Notes: generated from the letters alone by a model not told the origin. A DNA stretch of 64,000 nucleotides from Nocardiopsis ansamitocini (GCF_030268225.1 NZ_BSQG01000003.1:220991-284990); one strand, 5' to 3'; positions 50,757-58,837 are shown, counted from the first letter of the stretch. Program-made: numbers and translations.

Positions 50757-51727
50757 GCGGACCGCTCCAGGAGTGCAGCTGCTTCCTCGACCATCGAGTG
50801 GCCGTGCACGGTGATGCTGTCGGCATGCGCGCGCATCGTCACTACGCCTTTCCTGCCTTGTTCGGCGAGAACCGCCCGGCGCTCGCGCACCGCGTCCCCG
50901 TTTGCTCCGGCCCGCAGCGCCCTGTCGTAGAACTCCATGCTGCGTGCCAAGACGATGACCTGTTGGAACAGTCCGGACAGCGGGCGCGGGTCGGCCCTGA
51001 GCGGAGTCTGTACCAGGGGGGAGGCCCCACTGTCGGGGAGCAGGAACGGCTCGGCGACAGCAGCGGCATTGCAACGGTTGTGGGTTCCTTCGTGGACCAG
51101 TGCCTCGGCGAAGCGCACCGAGCCGGGGAGGCCGTCCTGAGCGTCCTCCAGTCGTTCGCTGTTCACGAACACCACTCCGTGGACGGTGAAATCGGTGAAC
51201 CCCTCCAGGCCGTGGCCGTCCAGGAGCGCGATCTGGCGCAGGACCACCGCCAACTCCGCGAGCATTTCCGGCCACGCCGCGCCCAGGAGCCGACACGACG
51301 CGCGCAGGGCCGCGCGCCGGTCGTCATTCCACGCACCGATGACGACCTCGTCAGCGGTGGTGGTGCGGCCGGGGACCGCGGCGACCTGCGCTGCGGCTCG
51401 GCGCACACTCGCGGTGAGGTGCCGTTCCGGGCCGGGGAGGCCCACCTGCCAGAGGTCGTGCACCTTCTCGGTGAACGCGGTTGCCACGACCCGGGTGGCA
51501 GCCGCTGCCGTTTCCGCGGTGAACCGACCGCGGACCCCGGCGTTGACGTCGCCACGTCGAGCGGCGCGCTGTGCCGCATGGGCCAGTGAATGGAAGGCGG
51601 GGTGCCGCAGCGCCGAGGCCGGGGGCACGCTGTCGGGGCCGATGAGTTCGGTGAGCCGGCCGCGCACCAGTCGGGCGAGATGCTGTTCGTCGCGTTCGGC
51701 GGATTGTGCCTCCGGTGCCACCCGCAT
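50753..51727 (-). CDS. HExxH-type putative peptide-modifying protein
   Basis: A 324-residue soluble protein with the motif AEALVHEGTHNRCNAA (HExxH at 212-216) and, 25-45 residues later, TPLRADPRPLSGLFQQVIVLAR, an R-x-D-x-RP-L-x-G pattern that I associate with HEXXH-motif RiPP modification proteins (the TIGR04267-like group, now regarded as 2-oxoglutarate-dependent peptide beta-hydroxylases). A third metal ligand is not obvious. It sits directly upstream of YcaO, to which it is translationally coupled, and downstream of the precursor-like gene. AAGGGA precedes the ATG. A zinc peptidase role is the alternative. Confidence 0.78.
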   Translation of the reverse strand: MRVAPEAQSAERDEQHLARLVRGRLTELIGPDSVPPASALRHPAFHSLAHAAQRAARRGDVNAGVRGRFTAETAAAATRVVATAFTEKVHDLWQVGLPGPERHLTASVRRAAAQVAAVPGRTTTADEVVIGAWNDDRRAALRASCRLLGAAWPEMLAELAVVLRQIALLDGHGLEGFTDFTVHGVVFVNSERLEDAQDGLPGSVRFAEALVHEGTHNRCNAAAVAEPFLLPDSGASPLVQTPLRADPRPLSGLFQQVIVLARSMEFYDRALRAGANGDAVRERRAVLAEQGRKGVVTMRAHADSITVHGHSMVEEAAALLERSA

Positions 51728-51759
51728 CCGAATTCCCTTCGCAGAGATTCACCGTGTGA

Positions 51760-51807
51760 GTGGGGCGGGCCGGCTGACAACCCCACCCCACTGTCTGTCC
51801 TGACAGT
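51760..51807. other. Two overlapping stem-loops between the precursor gene and the HExxH gene
   Basis: ACTGTC (51790-51795) and GACAGT (51802-51807) form a hairpin; GTGGGG (51760-51765) can pair with CCCCAC (51786-51791), which shares two bases with it, so the two are alternatives. They lie between the stop of the 28-codon gene and the ATG of the HExxH gene. Such a partial attenuator would let the short peptide be made in excess over the enzymes. Confidence 0.45.
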
Positions 51808-51814
51808 CGGTCGG

Positions 51815-51901
51815 TTATCCGGGGACGTCGACCATAAGAGCGAACTCGGGCAGTTCTTCGCCGTCGACCATTTCGATGTCGACGTCGTGCGTGTCTTCCA
51901 C
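51815..51901 (-). CDS. Candidate RiPP precursor peptide, 28 residues
   Basis: GTG to TAA, 28 codons, directly after GGAGGAATA, the strongest ribosome site in this area. No other start in this frame up to an upstream TGA. The product begins MEDTHDVDIEM and ends LPEFALMVDVPG; it has nine Asp/Glu, no Cys, no Ser, no Lys or Arg and a single Thr at position 4. The EFALMVDV segment resembles the FxLD-type leader motif of other actinomycete RiPPs. It is the first gene of an operon encoding HExxH, YcaO, methyltransferase and membrane proteins. A leader peptide for translational control is the alternative. Confidence 0.7.
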   Translation of the reverse strand: MEDTHDVDIEMVDGEELPEFALMVDVPG

Positions 51902-52094
51902 TATTCCTCCTGGAATCGGGAATTGGGTGTCGCTCCTTCTCGATCGCCGGGCGACAGGAAAATGGTTGCACGGTCAACGGTTCGGGTCTAGATGCCAATT
52001 CGTGGGGGCGGCGATGTCCACGCCTTTTGGCAATCCGGGATTCGCGTATTCGCGCACCTCACGAAGATGCGTGAACTAAGGGTTGTGTTGGTTC

Positions 52095-52112
52095 GGTGAC
52101 ATTCGTGTCACC
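52095..52112. promoter_or_regulatory. Perfect 18-bp dyad upstream of the RiPP-like operon
   Basis: GGTGACA-TTCG-TGTCACC, seven-base perfect arms with a TTCG centre, lies about 190 bases upstream of the precursor-like start. It may be an operator for the operon; a TTCG-capped RNA hairpin is also possible, but no U-tract follows on either strand. Confidence 0.45.
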
Positions 52113-52391
52113 AGAAAACACGGTGGGAACGCCACGTGAGGAATTCTGGACTTCGAGGCAGGGGAGTCCGAGAGGAATTGTCCGCAGCGGAGTGCGTATT
52201 CCGCCGAATCGTTCAGTGGCGAGTGGATCGGGGGCGGTCTCGCTCGCGTGAGCCGGTGGCGGGCGCGCCACTGCGGTGCGGTCTGCGGCCGCTCCGGGAG
52301 TGAACCCGGTCACACGGTGCCGGCCCGCGATACGGCCCCGGCGCCCTGTTGTGCCACGTCGCGCCGCGCGACGGGAAGCCGCCGGCCACGG

Positions 52392-52445
52392 CACGGGCAC
52401 GAAAGCCGGTCCATGGTGTTGTCGGGGCCGGTCGCCGTGCCCGTG
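52392..52445 (-). terminator. Stem-loop downstream of the siderophore-binding protein gene
   Basis: CACGGGCAC (52392-52400) and GTGCCCGTG (52437-52445), nine-base arms, 56 bases beyond the stop of the lipoprotein gene on the minus strand. The loop has further weak pairing. Plausible terminator without a U-tract. Confidence 0.4.
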
Positions 52446-52500
52446 CGGCCGTGCGCAGTCGATGCGGGGTGGTCGCCCCTCGCGGTGAAGAGGGGAAGCG

Positions 52501-53469
52501 TCAGGCCAGCGCCTCGCTGATACGCGGAACGAGGCGGTCGATCGCGTAGGGAATGGACAGGACCGAGTTGTAGGTGATCGCCCCGCGCTGGTCGAGCGCG
52601 GTGGACACGATCGCGTCGGCGCCCACCACGTCCAGCGTGTCGAAGACCGGGGAGTCCTCGGTCACGTCGAAGTCCTCGTCGTCGCCGAGGACGAGGAGGA
52701 CGTTTCCGTCGAGCATGTCCACTTCTTCGGGGGAGATCTCGACGAAGAAGCTTTCCCCCGTGTCCTGGGCTGTGATCGCTTCGGGGATCTCGAAGCCGAG
52801 GGAGACGAGGAACTGTCCACGGGCGTCCCCGGCGAGGAAGGCACCGTACTTGCCCTCGTAGGGCAGTACGGCTGCCCCGGTCCGCCCCGCGAACTCCGGG
52901 TGGGCCGCGCGCGTCTCGGCCAGGAGTTCGTCGGTGGCCTCGTTGAGCGCGGCGCCTTCGTCGGGTTTGCCGAGCGCGGTGGCGATGAGCTCCGTCGCGT
53001 CCTCCCGGGGGACGGTGTAGGCGGCGACTCCGGCAGGCCGCGCGACCACCGGGGCGATCTGGGACAGGCTCTCGTACACGGAGGCGTCGAACCCTGCGGA
53101 GACCCCGATGATGAGGTCCGGGGCCAGAGTCGCGATCTGTTCGATGTTCGGCTCGGAGTCGGACCCGATATGCGTCAGTTCGGCCCCCTCGACGAGGTCG
53201 TCGGTCCACGGACCGAGGCCCGTCTCGAAGAACGCGAAACCCGTGTTGCCGACGGGGACCACGCCCAGCGCGAGTACCACGTCGGCGTCGGTGACCCCCA
53301 GAGTGACGATCCGCTCCGGTCGCTCCTCGATCGTGGTGGTGCCGAATTCGTGGTCGATCGCCACCAGGAACGGGTCCGCGGAGTTCGTCGGTGCTTCACT
53401 GGCGGTGCCGCACGCCGAGAGAAGAACGAGGGAGGCTAGTGCGCAGGTGAGCGTGCGTCCGGGGGACAT
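52501..53469 (-). CDS. Iron-siderophore ABC transporter substrate-binding lipoprotein
   Basis: A 322-residue receptor of the FepB/FhuD type. A lipoprotein signal with lipobox LVLLSAC (Cys near 20) is followed by the family start VAIDHEFGTTTIEERPERIVTLGVTDADVVLALG, the interdomain helix EQIATLAPDLIIGVSAG, and a second lobe ending SIPYAIDRLVPRI. Function: captures a ferric siderophore for import. The permease and ATPase are not in the window. The upstream iron box predicts repression when iron is plentiful. Confidence 0.9.
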   Translation of the reverse strand: MSPGRTLTCALASLVLLSACGTASEAPTNSADPFLVAIDHEFGTTTIEERPERIVTLGVTDADVVLALGVVPVGNTGFAFFETGLGPWTDDLVEGAELTHIGSDSEPNIEQIATLAPDLIIGVSAGFDASVYESLSQIAPVVARPAGVAAYTVPREDATELIATALGKPDEGAALNEATDELLAETRAAHPEFAGRTGAAVLPYEGKYGAFLAGDARGQFLVSLGFEIPEAITAQDTGESFFVEISPEEVDMLDGNVLLVLGDDEDFDVTEDSPVFDTLDVVGADAIVSTALDQRGAITYNSVLSIPYAIDRLVPRISEALA

Positions 53470-53484
53470 GGAACTCCGTTCGAC

Positions 53485-53503
53485 TAAGGTTAGGCGTACC
53501 TAC
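53485..53503. promoter_or_regulatory. DmdR/IdeR-type iron box
   Basis: TAAGGTTAGGCGTACCTAC matches the 19-bp actinobacterial iron box (TTAGGTTAGGCTNACCTAA) at most positions, 16 bases upstream of the start of the siderophore-binding lipoprotein gene. It would let the iron-loaded repressor block this gene. Confidence 0.75.
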
Positions 53504-55353
53504 ATTAGCGATTCCTTTCGGAGGCGCCCCGGCGGGGTTGCGGGTCGGGGGCGGCCGCCCCCGGTGTTCTCGACACCGCAGACGTTCGTTGACGAAGGGC
53601 CCGGGGAGTGGTGGGCGCGGATGCTGCGGTCGGGGTCCGTCTCGTGGGCCCGGCCAGGGAGGTTTTCGCGTGGCCCGCGGTCCGGTCCCGTTGGGGAGTC
53701 GGTGCGGCGAGTCCCGAGGCCGTGTGCCCGTGCTGTCGGGGAAGGGTCTCCGTGTCGGGCGGCAGATGCGTTCCGCGTCTGCTTTCGGTGATTTCCCCTC
53801 CTCCGGAGAAGGCATTCCGCGTCCGGGCCTCCGGGGCGGCGGTTCTGTCGCGAGAAAAATTCCTCCAGGTCAGAAGTTGTCTACGTTTCTTCAATCGCGG
53901 GGAACGGCGGGTAGTTGCATGACCCCTTCGGCAAGGGGTGGTTATTTTTTTCACCCACTTGGCTTTGTCTGGTGGTTTCCTACAAGGAGTCCCCGCCTCC
54001 TTCCCGGCTCCGGCAGTCGTGCCGGTGGGCCGCCGGGAGATTCGTCTCGGATGACGTGGGCGGAGGGACTGCCGGTCGCGCTCCGGCTCCCTCTCTCCCC
54101 CGGCTATGGGGCGCGGGGGATCGGCGGACGGTCGGGATCAATTGCCCGGATCGGTGGACCGGCCAAGCGTTGAGCTGTGCTTATCCGGCTCGTATTGTTT
54201 GAAGATTTTGGGTTGCGTTTCTGGTCGCGTGCAATATGGTATTGCCTTTCGTGGCGATCGGAGGTGCGTGGTTTAGAGGTTCTCCCGGTTTCCGGAGGTG
54301 GTTTTTCTTATTTCTGTCGTAGTGTTCATTTCGTTCCTTGCGGCGCGATCCGCAACGGTTGTTCCCTGGCGAAGGATGCCGTTTTCGGAGACGTTTTCTC
54401 GTCTTCATTCGATTCGGTTTGGTGTGGCGTGCCGATCACCCGAATTCGATTGTTGCTTCCGGGGGCGAAACTTTTTTGGTTCACCGGGTGCCTCTGGAGG
54501 AGTAAATTTTTGTGGCGGTGTTCGGGGACTTGTCCCGCTGTGTACCAAGGAATGGGGTCGGGGACCTGCTTTCGGTGCTCAGGGGCCAGTTCCTGACACG
54601 TTCGCCGGAGCCCCTCTTTGGTCCTTCTCGGGGCGTCCGTGCGCACACCACGTCTCGGCCGTCGCCGGCCCCATGTGTGCCGGGCGGAGGAGAGGAGGAG
54701 TGCTGCGGGAACCGGCGCTTTCCGGCTCCGGAAGTTGCTCGTCGGCTGCTCGTCCTGGTGCCGGACGTTCGGGAGAACCGTGCGGTTCAGGAGGTCAACA
54801 CCCGGTCGATCGCGCCCGCCGTCCGCCCGGGGTGAGCAGGTCCCGCGCCTCCGGGGGGCGTCATCGGTCGGCCCCGCCGCCGTCGGGCGCCTGGGCGGGA
54901 CGGGCGTTGACCGCGGGTTTGGGCGGTGGCTCCGTAGACCCGTCGGTCGATGACGAGCCCTCCCGCCGCACAGGACTGATCGGCGTCGGAGGGCAGCGGT
55001 GGTCATATCGGCCCGGCCACCCTGGTCCCCGGTGTTCCCGGCCGGTTCACCGCTTTCGTTCCGCTCCCGGCCCGGACCTGTGCGGTAGCGCCCGGAGCCG
55101 TCCAAGGGGGTCGTGCCGGAACCTGACCCCTTCTGGAGTGGCGACTCCACACATTCGATCCCGACAGCACCGAACACGGACCTCGAATGGAGAAGGCGGC
55201 GGGCTCGGACAGGATCGAGGCCCACGGGTTGTGTCGGGTGCGTGGTCCGGTTGCGGGCGCGGGGCCCGGGGAGTGAGTGCTGCGACCTTCGGCGTCGGTC
55301 CGCCGATGCGGGCCGACGCCGAAGACGGTCGGGTCCGGATTTGGTGCGTTCGT
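53504..55353. other. 1.85-kb gene-poor region
   Basis: No convincing gene between the iron box and the snapalysin gene. Several frames are open on both strands, up to 390 codons, but their predicted proteins are low-complexity Arg/Pro/Gly/Ser strings without motifs, none has a good ribosome site, and the two longest overlap on opposite strands. Base composition is uneven, with AT-rich stretches at about 53860-53960 and 54180-54530. One strong terminator (53922-53952) is present. It may hold a small RNA or a decayed insert. Confidence 0.5.
53922..53952 (+). terminator. Isolated rho-independent terminator
   Basis: ACCCCTT-CGGC-AAGGGGT hairpin (53922-53939) followed by GGTTATTTTTTTC, a seven-T run that is rare in this GC-rich sequence. 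It works on the plus strand only. No plus-strand gene is found upstream for at least 400 bases, so it implies an unannotated plus-strand transcript. Confidence 0.8.
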
Positions 55354-55929
55354 CTAGCCGCGGTCGACCAGGAGCTGTCCGTCGGTGGACTGCCGGCCGG
55401 CCAGGCCGCTGCCGTAGTTGGCCTGGACCCGTGAGCGCTCGGAGGCGTTGGGGGTGGAGTTGGTGCAGCTCACGCCGCCGGTGGAGCCCGACATCAGCGA
55501 CGAGCACGGGCCGGGCTTGGCGTCGGGCAGGCCCAGGCTGTGGCCCAGTTCATGTGCGGCGATGCGCACCGCGTTGTAACCCTCGGCGGTTCCCTGGCGG
55601 CCCATCCAGACGGTGACCTGCCCGCCCGGGCGCACCGGCCCCAGGTTGGCGCGGGGCCAACCGTTGTCGGCGATGATGCGGATCTCGGCGCGTCGTCCGG
55701 CGGGGGCCGGCTCCAGGCGAACATTGCTGACGCTGGAGTTCCACACGCGTACGGCCGAGGACACGGCGGAGGCGTACTCCGCGGCCTGGCCGGCGTCGTA
55801 GTACAGGATGGTCTGGGCCAGCGGCCGGGGCTGCTCCGCGGGTTCCGCGGTGGCCGGTGAGACGCCTACGAGCGTCAGCGTCAGCGCGCTCAGCGCGACG
55901 AGGAGGGGAGTGAGGATCCGTCTCAGCAT
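55354..55929 (-). CDS. snpA: Snapalysin-family secreted metalloprotease
   Basis: A 191-residue secreted zinc protease of family M7 (Streptomyces small neutral protease). The signal peptide (about 1-28, ending PATA) is followed by a short domain; the zinc site HELGHSLGLPD (126-136) uses two His and an Asp as third ligand, which is the mark of this family. Cysteines in PCSSLM and VSCTN should form the disulfide. Snapalysin genes in Streptomyces are often paired with a LysR regulator; none is adjacent here. It is divergent from the chitinase gene across 520 bases. Confidence 0.9.
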   Translation of the reverse strand: MLRRILTPLLVALSALTLTLVGVSPATAEPAEQPRPLAQTILYYDAGQAAEYASAVSSAVRVWNSSVSNVRLEPAPAGRRAEIRIIADNGWPRANLGPVRPGGQVTVWMGRQGTAEGYNAVRIAAHELGHSLGLPDAKPGPCSSLMSGSTGGVSCTNSTPNASERSRVQANYGSGLAGRQSTDGQLLVDRG

Positions 55930-56449
55930 GGGGGCTCCCTGGGGTGAGGGTGCTGATTCTTTTGGTGACCCGGTGGGGTCGGCCTGATGCTATGTGTAGT
56001 GGCGTATTGCTACAAGATGTATAGAACGCCCAATTTCGGCGCTGTATATCGGCCTGAAGATCCTGAGGTGGGGAGAGCTGCGGCAAGCTCCCCCAGGGGC
56101 CCGCTCGCCCGTTCGGACGCGGTGTCCGAAGCTGTGCGTCTTCCACCGCGGCTGCCGGGATCGCCGACTCGAACTTCCCCGCACCAGCGGATGCAGCCCC
56201 GTCGGGTTCGACGCATCCGCCCGAACGCTCGGGGAGGGGCACGGGAAGCACTCGGTCGTCTCGAAGCGTCGCTCGACCTTCCCGAGCGCCGTTGGCATCG
56301 ATGCGGGTCTGGTCGAAGGACTCCATCGGTCGGCAAAACCGGTCGAGGCCTCGACTGGTCTTGACAGGTCTAGACCGCCCTGTTTAGGTGACGGCACCCC
56401 CCGGCGGCGCGCGACCGGACGTCGCGCCGCATTCAAGGAGTGTGATCAC
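55930..56449. other. Intergenic region between snapalysin and chitinase genes
   Basis: About 520 bases holding the two divergent promoters. The right end contains the chitinase promoter with a DasR-like operator (listed separately). The segment at 55985-56060 is AT-rich and lies just upstream of the protease gene. I see no gene. Confidence 0.5.
56361..56389 (+). promoter_or_regulatory. Chitinase promoter with DasR-type operator in the spacer
   Basis: TTGACA (56361-56366), a 17-base spacer and TTAGGT (56384-56389) make a good vegetative promoter 60 bases upstream of the chitinase start. The spacer contains the perfect palindrome GGTCTAGACC (56367-56376), the core of DasR sites (dre, TGGTCTAGACCA). 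A repressor bound there would block RNA polymerase, with release by glucosamine phosphates expected from chitin breakdown. Confidence 0.75.
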
Positions 56450-57337
56450 GTGATCCGACGTCTCCTGAGTCAACTGTTCGCGCTCGGTGTGTTCGCCGCT
56501 GCGCTCGTCGTCCTCCCGGCGGCCGCCGCGCAGGCTGCCACCTGCGCCCCGGCCTGGAACCCCTCCGCCGTCTACACCGGAGGCGGTGAGGTCTCCTACC
56601 AAGGCCGCAACTACACCGCCAAGTGGTGGACGCAGAACGAGCGTCCCGGCGCCTCGGACGTCTGGGCCGACAAGGGCGCCTGTGGCGCCGGCGGAGGAGG
56701 TGAGCAGCCCAATCCCAGTGGATTCGTCGTCAGCGAGGCCCAGTTCAACCAGATGTTCCCGAACCGGAACTCCTTCTACACCTACAGCGGCCTCACCGCC
56801 GCCCTCGGCTCCTACCCGGCGTTCGCCAAGACCGGCAGCATCGAGGTGCAAAGGCGCGAGGCGGCCGCTTTCCTCGCCAACGTCAGCCATGAGACCGGCG
56901 GGCTGGTCCACATCAAGGAAACCAACCAGGCCAACTACCCGCACTACTGCGACTGGGGCATGCCCTACGGCTGTCCTGCGGGTCAGGCCGCCTACTACGG
57001 CCGCGGCCCGATCCAGCTCAGCTGGAACTTCAACTACAAGGCCGCTGGTGACGCCCTCGGCATCAACCTGTTGAACAACCCCTACCTGGTGGAGCAGAAC
57101 GCCTCGGTCGCCTGGCGGACCGGCCTCTGGTACTGGAACACCCAGACCGGCCCCGGCACGATCACCCCCCACAACGCCATCGTCAACGGCCGCGGTTTCG
57201 GCGAGACGATCCGTTCGATCAACGGTTCCATCGAGTGCAACGGCGGCAACCCGGCGCAGGTCCAGAGCCGCATCAACAAGTTCACGCAGTTCACCCAGAT
57301 CCTCGGCACCACCACCGGCTCCAACCTGAGCTGCTGA
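56450..57337 (+). CDS. Secreted GH19 chitinase with N-terminal chitin-binding domain
   Basis: A 295-residue secreted endochitinase. A signal peptide ends near AQAA-T (about 30); residues 31-80 form a CBM5-type chitin-binding domain (CAPAWNPSAVYTGGGEVSYQGRNYTAKWW); a Gly/Pro linker leads to the GH19 domain, with FLANVSHETGG (catalytic acid Glu148), KETNQ (second Glu near 157), YYGRGPIQLSWNFNY and the substrate-loop NGG...R. The GTG start has AAGGAG ten bases upstream. Inverts chitin and can attack fungal walls. Confidence 0.93.
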   Translation: MIRRLLSQLFALGVFAAALVVLPAAAAQAATCAPAWNPSAVYTGGGEVSYQGRNYTAKWWTQNERPGASDVWADKGACGAGGGGEQPNPSGFVVSEAQFNQMFPNRNSFYTYSGLTAALGSYPAFAKTGSIEVQRREAAAFLANVSHETGGLVHIKETNQANYPHYCDWGMPYGCPAGQAAYYGRGPIQLSWNFNYKAAGDALGINLLNNPYLVEQNASVAWRTGLWYWNTQTGPGTITPHNAIVNGRGFGETIRSINGSIECNGGNPAQVQSRINKFTQFTQILGTTTGSNLSC

Positions 57338-57369
57338 CCTCCGGACCCGTCGAGGTCCGCGTACAGCGC

Positions 57370-57422
57370 ACCGGGGCGGGGGCGGGTCCGGCCGTCATGG
57401 CCGGGGACGCCCCCGCCCCGGT
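57370..57422. terminator. Terminator between the chitinase and ectD genes
   Basis: Perfect 15-base arms (57370-57384 and 57408-57422), with a nested CCGGCC/GGCCGG stem in the loop. It lies 32 bases after the chitinase stop and serves the convergent ectD side as well. Confidence 0.8.
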
Positions 57423-57576
57423 ATTTCGGGAGCGGCCTCAGGCCGGGAAGCCGGAGAAACTGCCGGGGTCCCGCTGAGGTGCTCCCTCTCCCACCGGATC
57501 ACCCCACGGTCCGGACGCCTCGGTTCCGGGGGCGCGCCGACGGGGCACGTCGCCGACCGTTTGCGTGCCCATCCGT

Positions 57577-58485
57577 TCAGGGGCGCAGCGGGGTGAAGTC
57601 GCGCGAGGCGACGAAGCCGGGGCGGCGCTCCCGAGCGGAGAAGGGTTCCACCAGGGCGTTGTCCACGCTGTTGAAGACGACGAAGAGGTTCGAACGCGGG
57701 TAGGGCGTGATGTTGTTGCCGGATCCGTGCATGCTGTTGCAGTCGAACCACAGGGCGGACCCGCTGGGACCGGTGAACTGCTCGATACCGTGCCGACGGG
57801 CCAGTTCGGCGATGTCCTCCTCCTGGGGGACGCCGACCTTCTGGGCCTTCAGGGAGGACTGGTAGTTCTCGTCCGGTGTACGGCCCAGGCACGGAACGAA
57901 GGTGCGGTGCGCACCCGGCATGAGCATGAGTCCGCCGTTGTAGGCGTAGTTGTCGGTCAGCCCGATGGAGAGGCTGACCGCCCCCATCCGGGGCATACCG
58001 TCCTCCGCGTGCCAGGTCTCGAAGTCCGAGTGCCAGTAGAAACCGTTTCCGCTGAAGCCCGGCATGAAGTTGACCCGGCTCTGGTGGACGTAGACATCGG
58101 AGCCCAAGAGCTGCCTCGCCCGATCCAGGATGCGCGGTTCCCTGATGAGGCGGGCGATCCGTTCGCTGATCAGGTGCGCGTCGAAGACGGAGCGGATCTC
58201 GTTGGAGGCAGGCTCGGTGACGGTTCGCTCATCGGCGCGGAGAGCGGGGTCCCCGACCATCGAACGGAGCTCGTCCAGGCAGGCGGTCACCTCCTGTTCG
58301 GAGAGCAGGTCCCGTTGCACGTGGAACCCGTCGCGGGCGTGGTTGCCGAGTTCCGTGCCGGACGCGGGCCCCTCGGGGACACCGGGCCGCACGGTCGGTT
58401 CGTCGCTCGTGATCCACGCCAGTTCGGACTCGGAGTCCACGCGTGTCGGGTACTGATCCTGGACGTGGGCTTCTAGGAGCGTCAC
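57577..58485 (-). CDS. ectD: Ectoine hydroxylase
   Basis: 2-oxoglutarate/Fe(II) dioxygenase that converts ectoine to 5-hydroxyectoine for osmotic and heat protection. The 302 residues contain the EctD signature FYWHSDFETWHAEDGMP (149-165), which supplies the Fe ligands His152 and Asp154, and a later SMHGSGNN with the third ligand. The GTG start follows AAAGGGG. The usual ectABC genes are not adjacent, so ectoine must be made elsewhere in the genome or imported. Confidence 0.93.
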   Translation of the reverse strand: MTLLEAHVQDQYPTRVDSESELAWITSDEPTVRPGVPEGPASGTELGNHARDGFHVQRDLLSEQEVTACLDELRSMVGDPALRADERTVTEPASNEIRSVFDAHLISERIARLIREPRILDRARQLLGSDVYVHQSRVNFMPGFSGNGFYWHSDFETWHAEDGMPRMGAVSLSIGLTDNYAYNGGLMLMPGAHRTFVPCLGRTPDENYQSSLKAQKVGVPQEEDIAELARRHGIEQFTGPSGSALWFDCNSMHGSGNNITPYPRSNLFVVFNSVDNALVEPFSARERRPGFVASRDFTPLRP

Positions 58486-58837
58486 TGTTGACCCCTTTCT
58501 CTAAACGGGTTCCGACAGGGTTTCCCGTGTCCCGGTGCGATCCTCGGGGCCTCGCGGCCGGACTCCGCCGTGTTCGGCCGTGGCCGGGGTGTGCCGGCCG
58601 ATGGGCGCGTGAGGCGCGACCTACACGGGTGGGGCGGTCGAGAACGTGGAACGCCGATCACCCCTCGAAACTCACGCTGCCCTCCCGATGGAGCGGATAA
58701 TCACCGGAGCGGACGCCGTTCTCCCGATGGACTCGGTCCGAGGCGGGTCCGGCGCTCCTCGCCGGGGCACCGGTCCGGACTCCACAGCGCACGCGAGGAA
58801 CACGTGGAGTGCCAGTAGGGTCGGCCGTCGCAGAGGG
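58486..58837. other. Intergenic region with an 11-bp direct repeat
   Basis: About 350 bases upstream of ectD and downstream of the LysR gene, both on the minus strand. CTCCCGATGGA occurs twice (58682-58692 and 58721-58731), 39 bases apart, which could be a regulator site for ectD or chance. No gene seen. Confidence 0.4.

Larger units (their letters stand above)
51911..52500. other. Intergenic region upstream of the RiPP-like operon
   Basis: About 590 bases between the precursor-like gene and the end of the siderophore-binding protein gene. It holds a perfect 7+7 dyad GGTGACA-TTCG-TGTCACC at 52095-52112 (operator-like, no U-tract) and a stem-loop with 9-base arms at 52392-52400/52437-52445 that probably ends the transcript of the binding-protein gene. 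The operon promoter must lie here, but no good -35/-10 pair is clear (a TTGACC occurs at about 51973-51978 on the minus strand). A 15-codon frame at 51974-52021 is probably chance. Confidence 0.5.

Noticed and set aside
51974-52021. A 15-codon minus-strand frame (GTG start, ends PTNWHLDPNR) upstream of the RiPP-like operon, considered as a second precursor
   Set aside because: The AAAAGG is only one base from the GTG, too close, and the frame is short enough to occur by chance.
54298-55507. Overlapping open frames of about 380-390 codons on both strands in the gene-poor region
   Set aside because: Both read as low-complexity sequence without domains; they overlap each other and have no ribosome sites.
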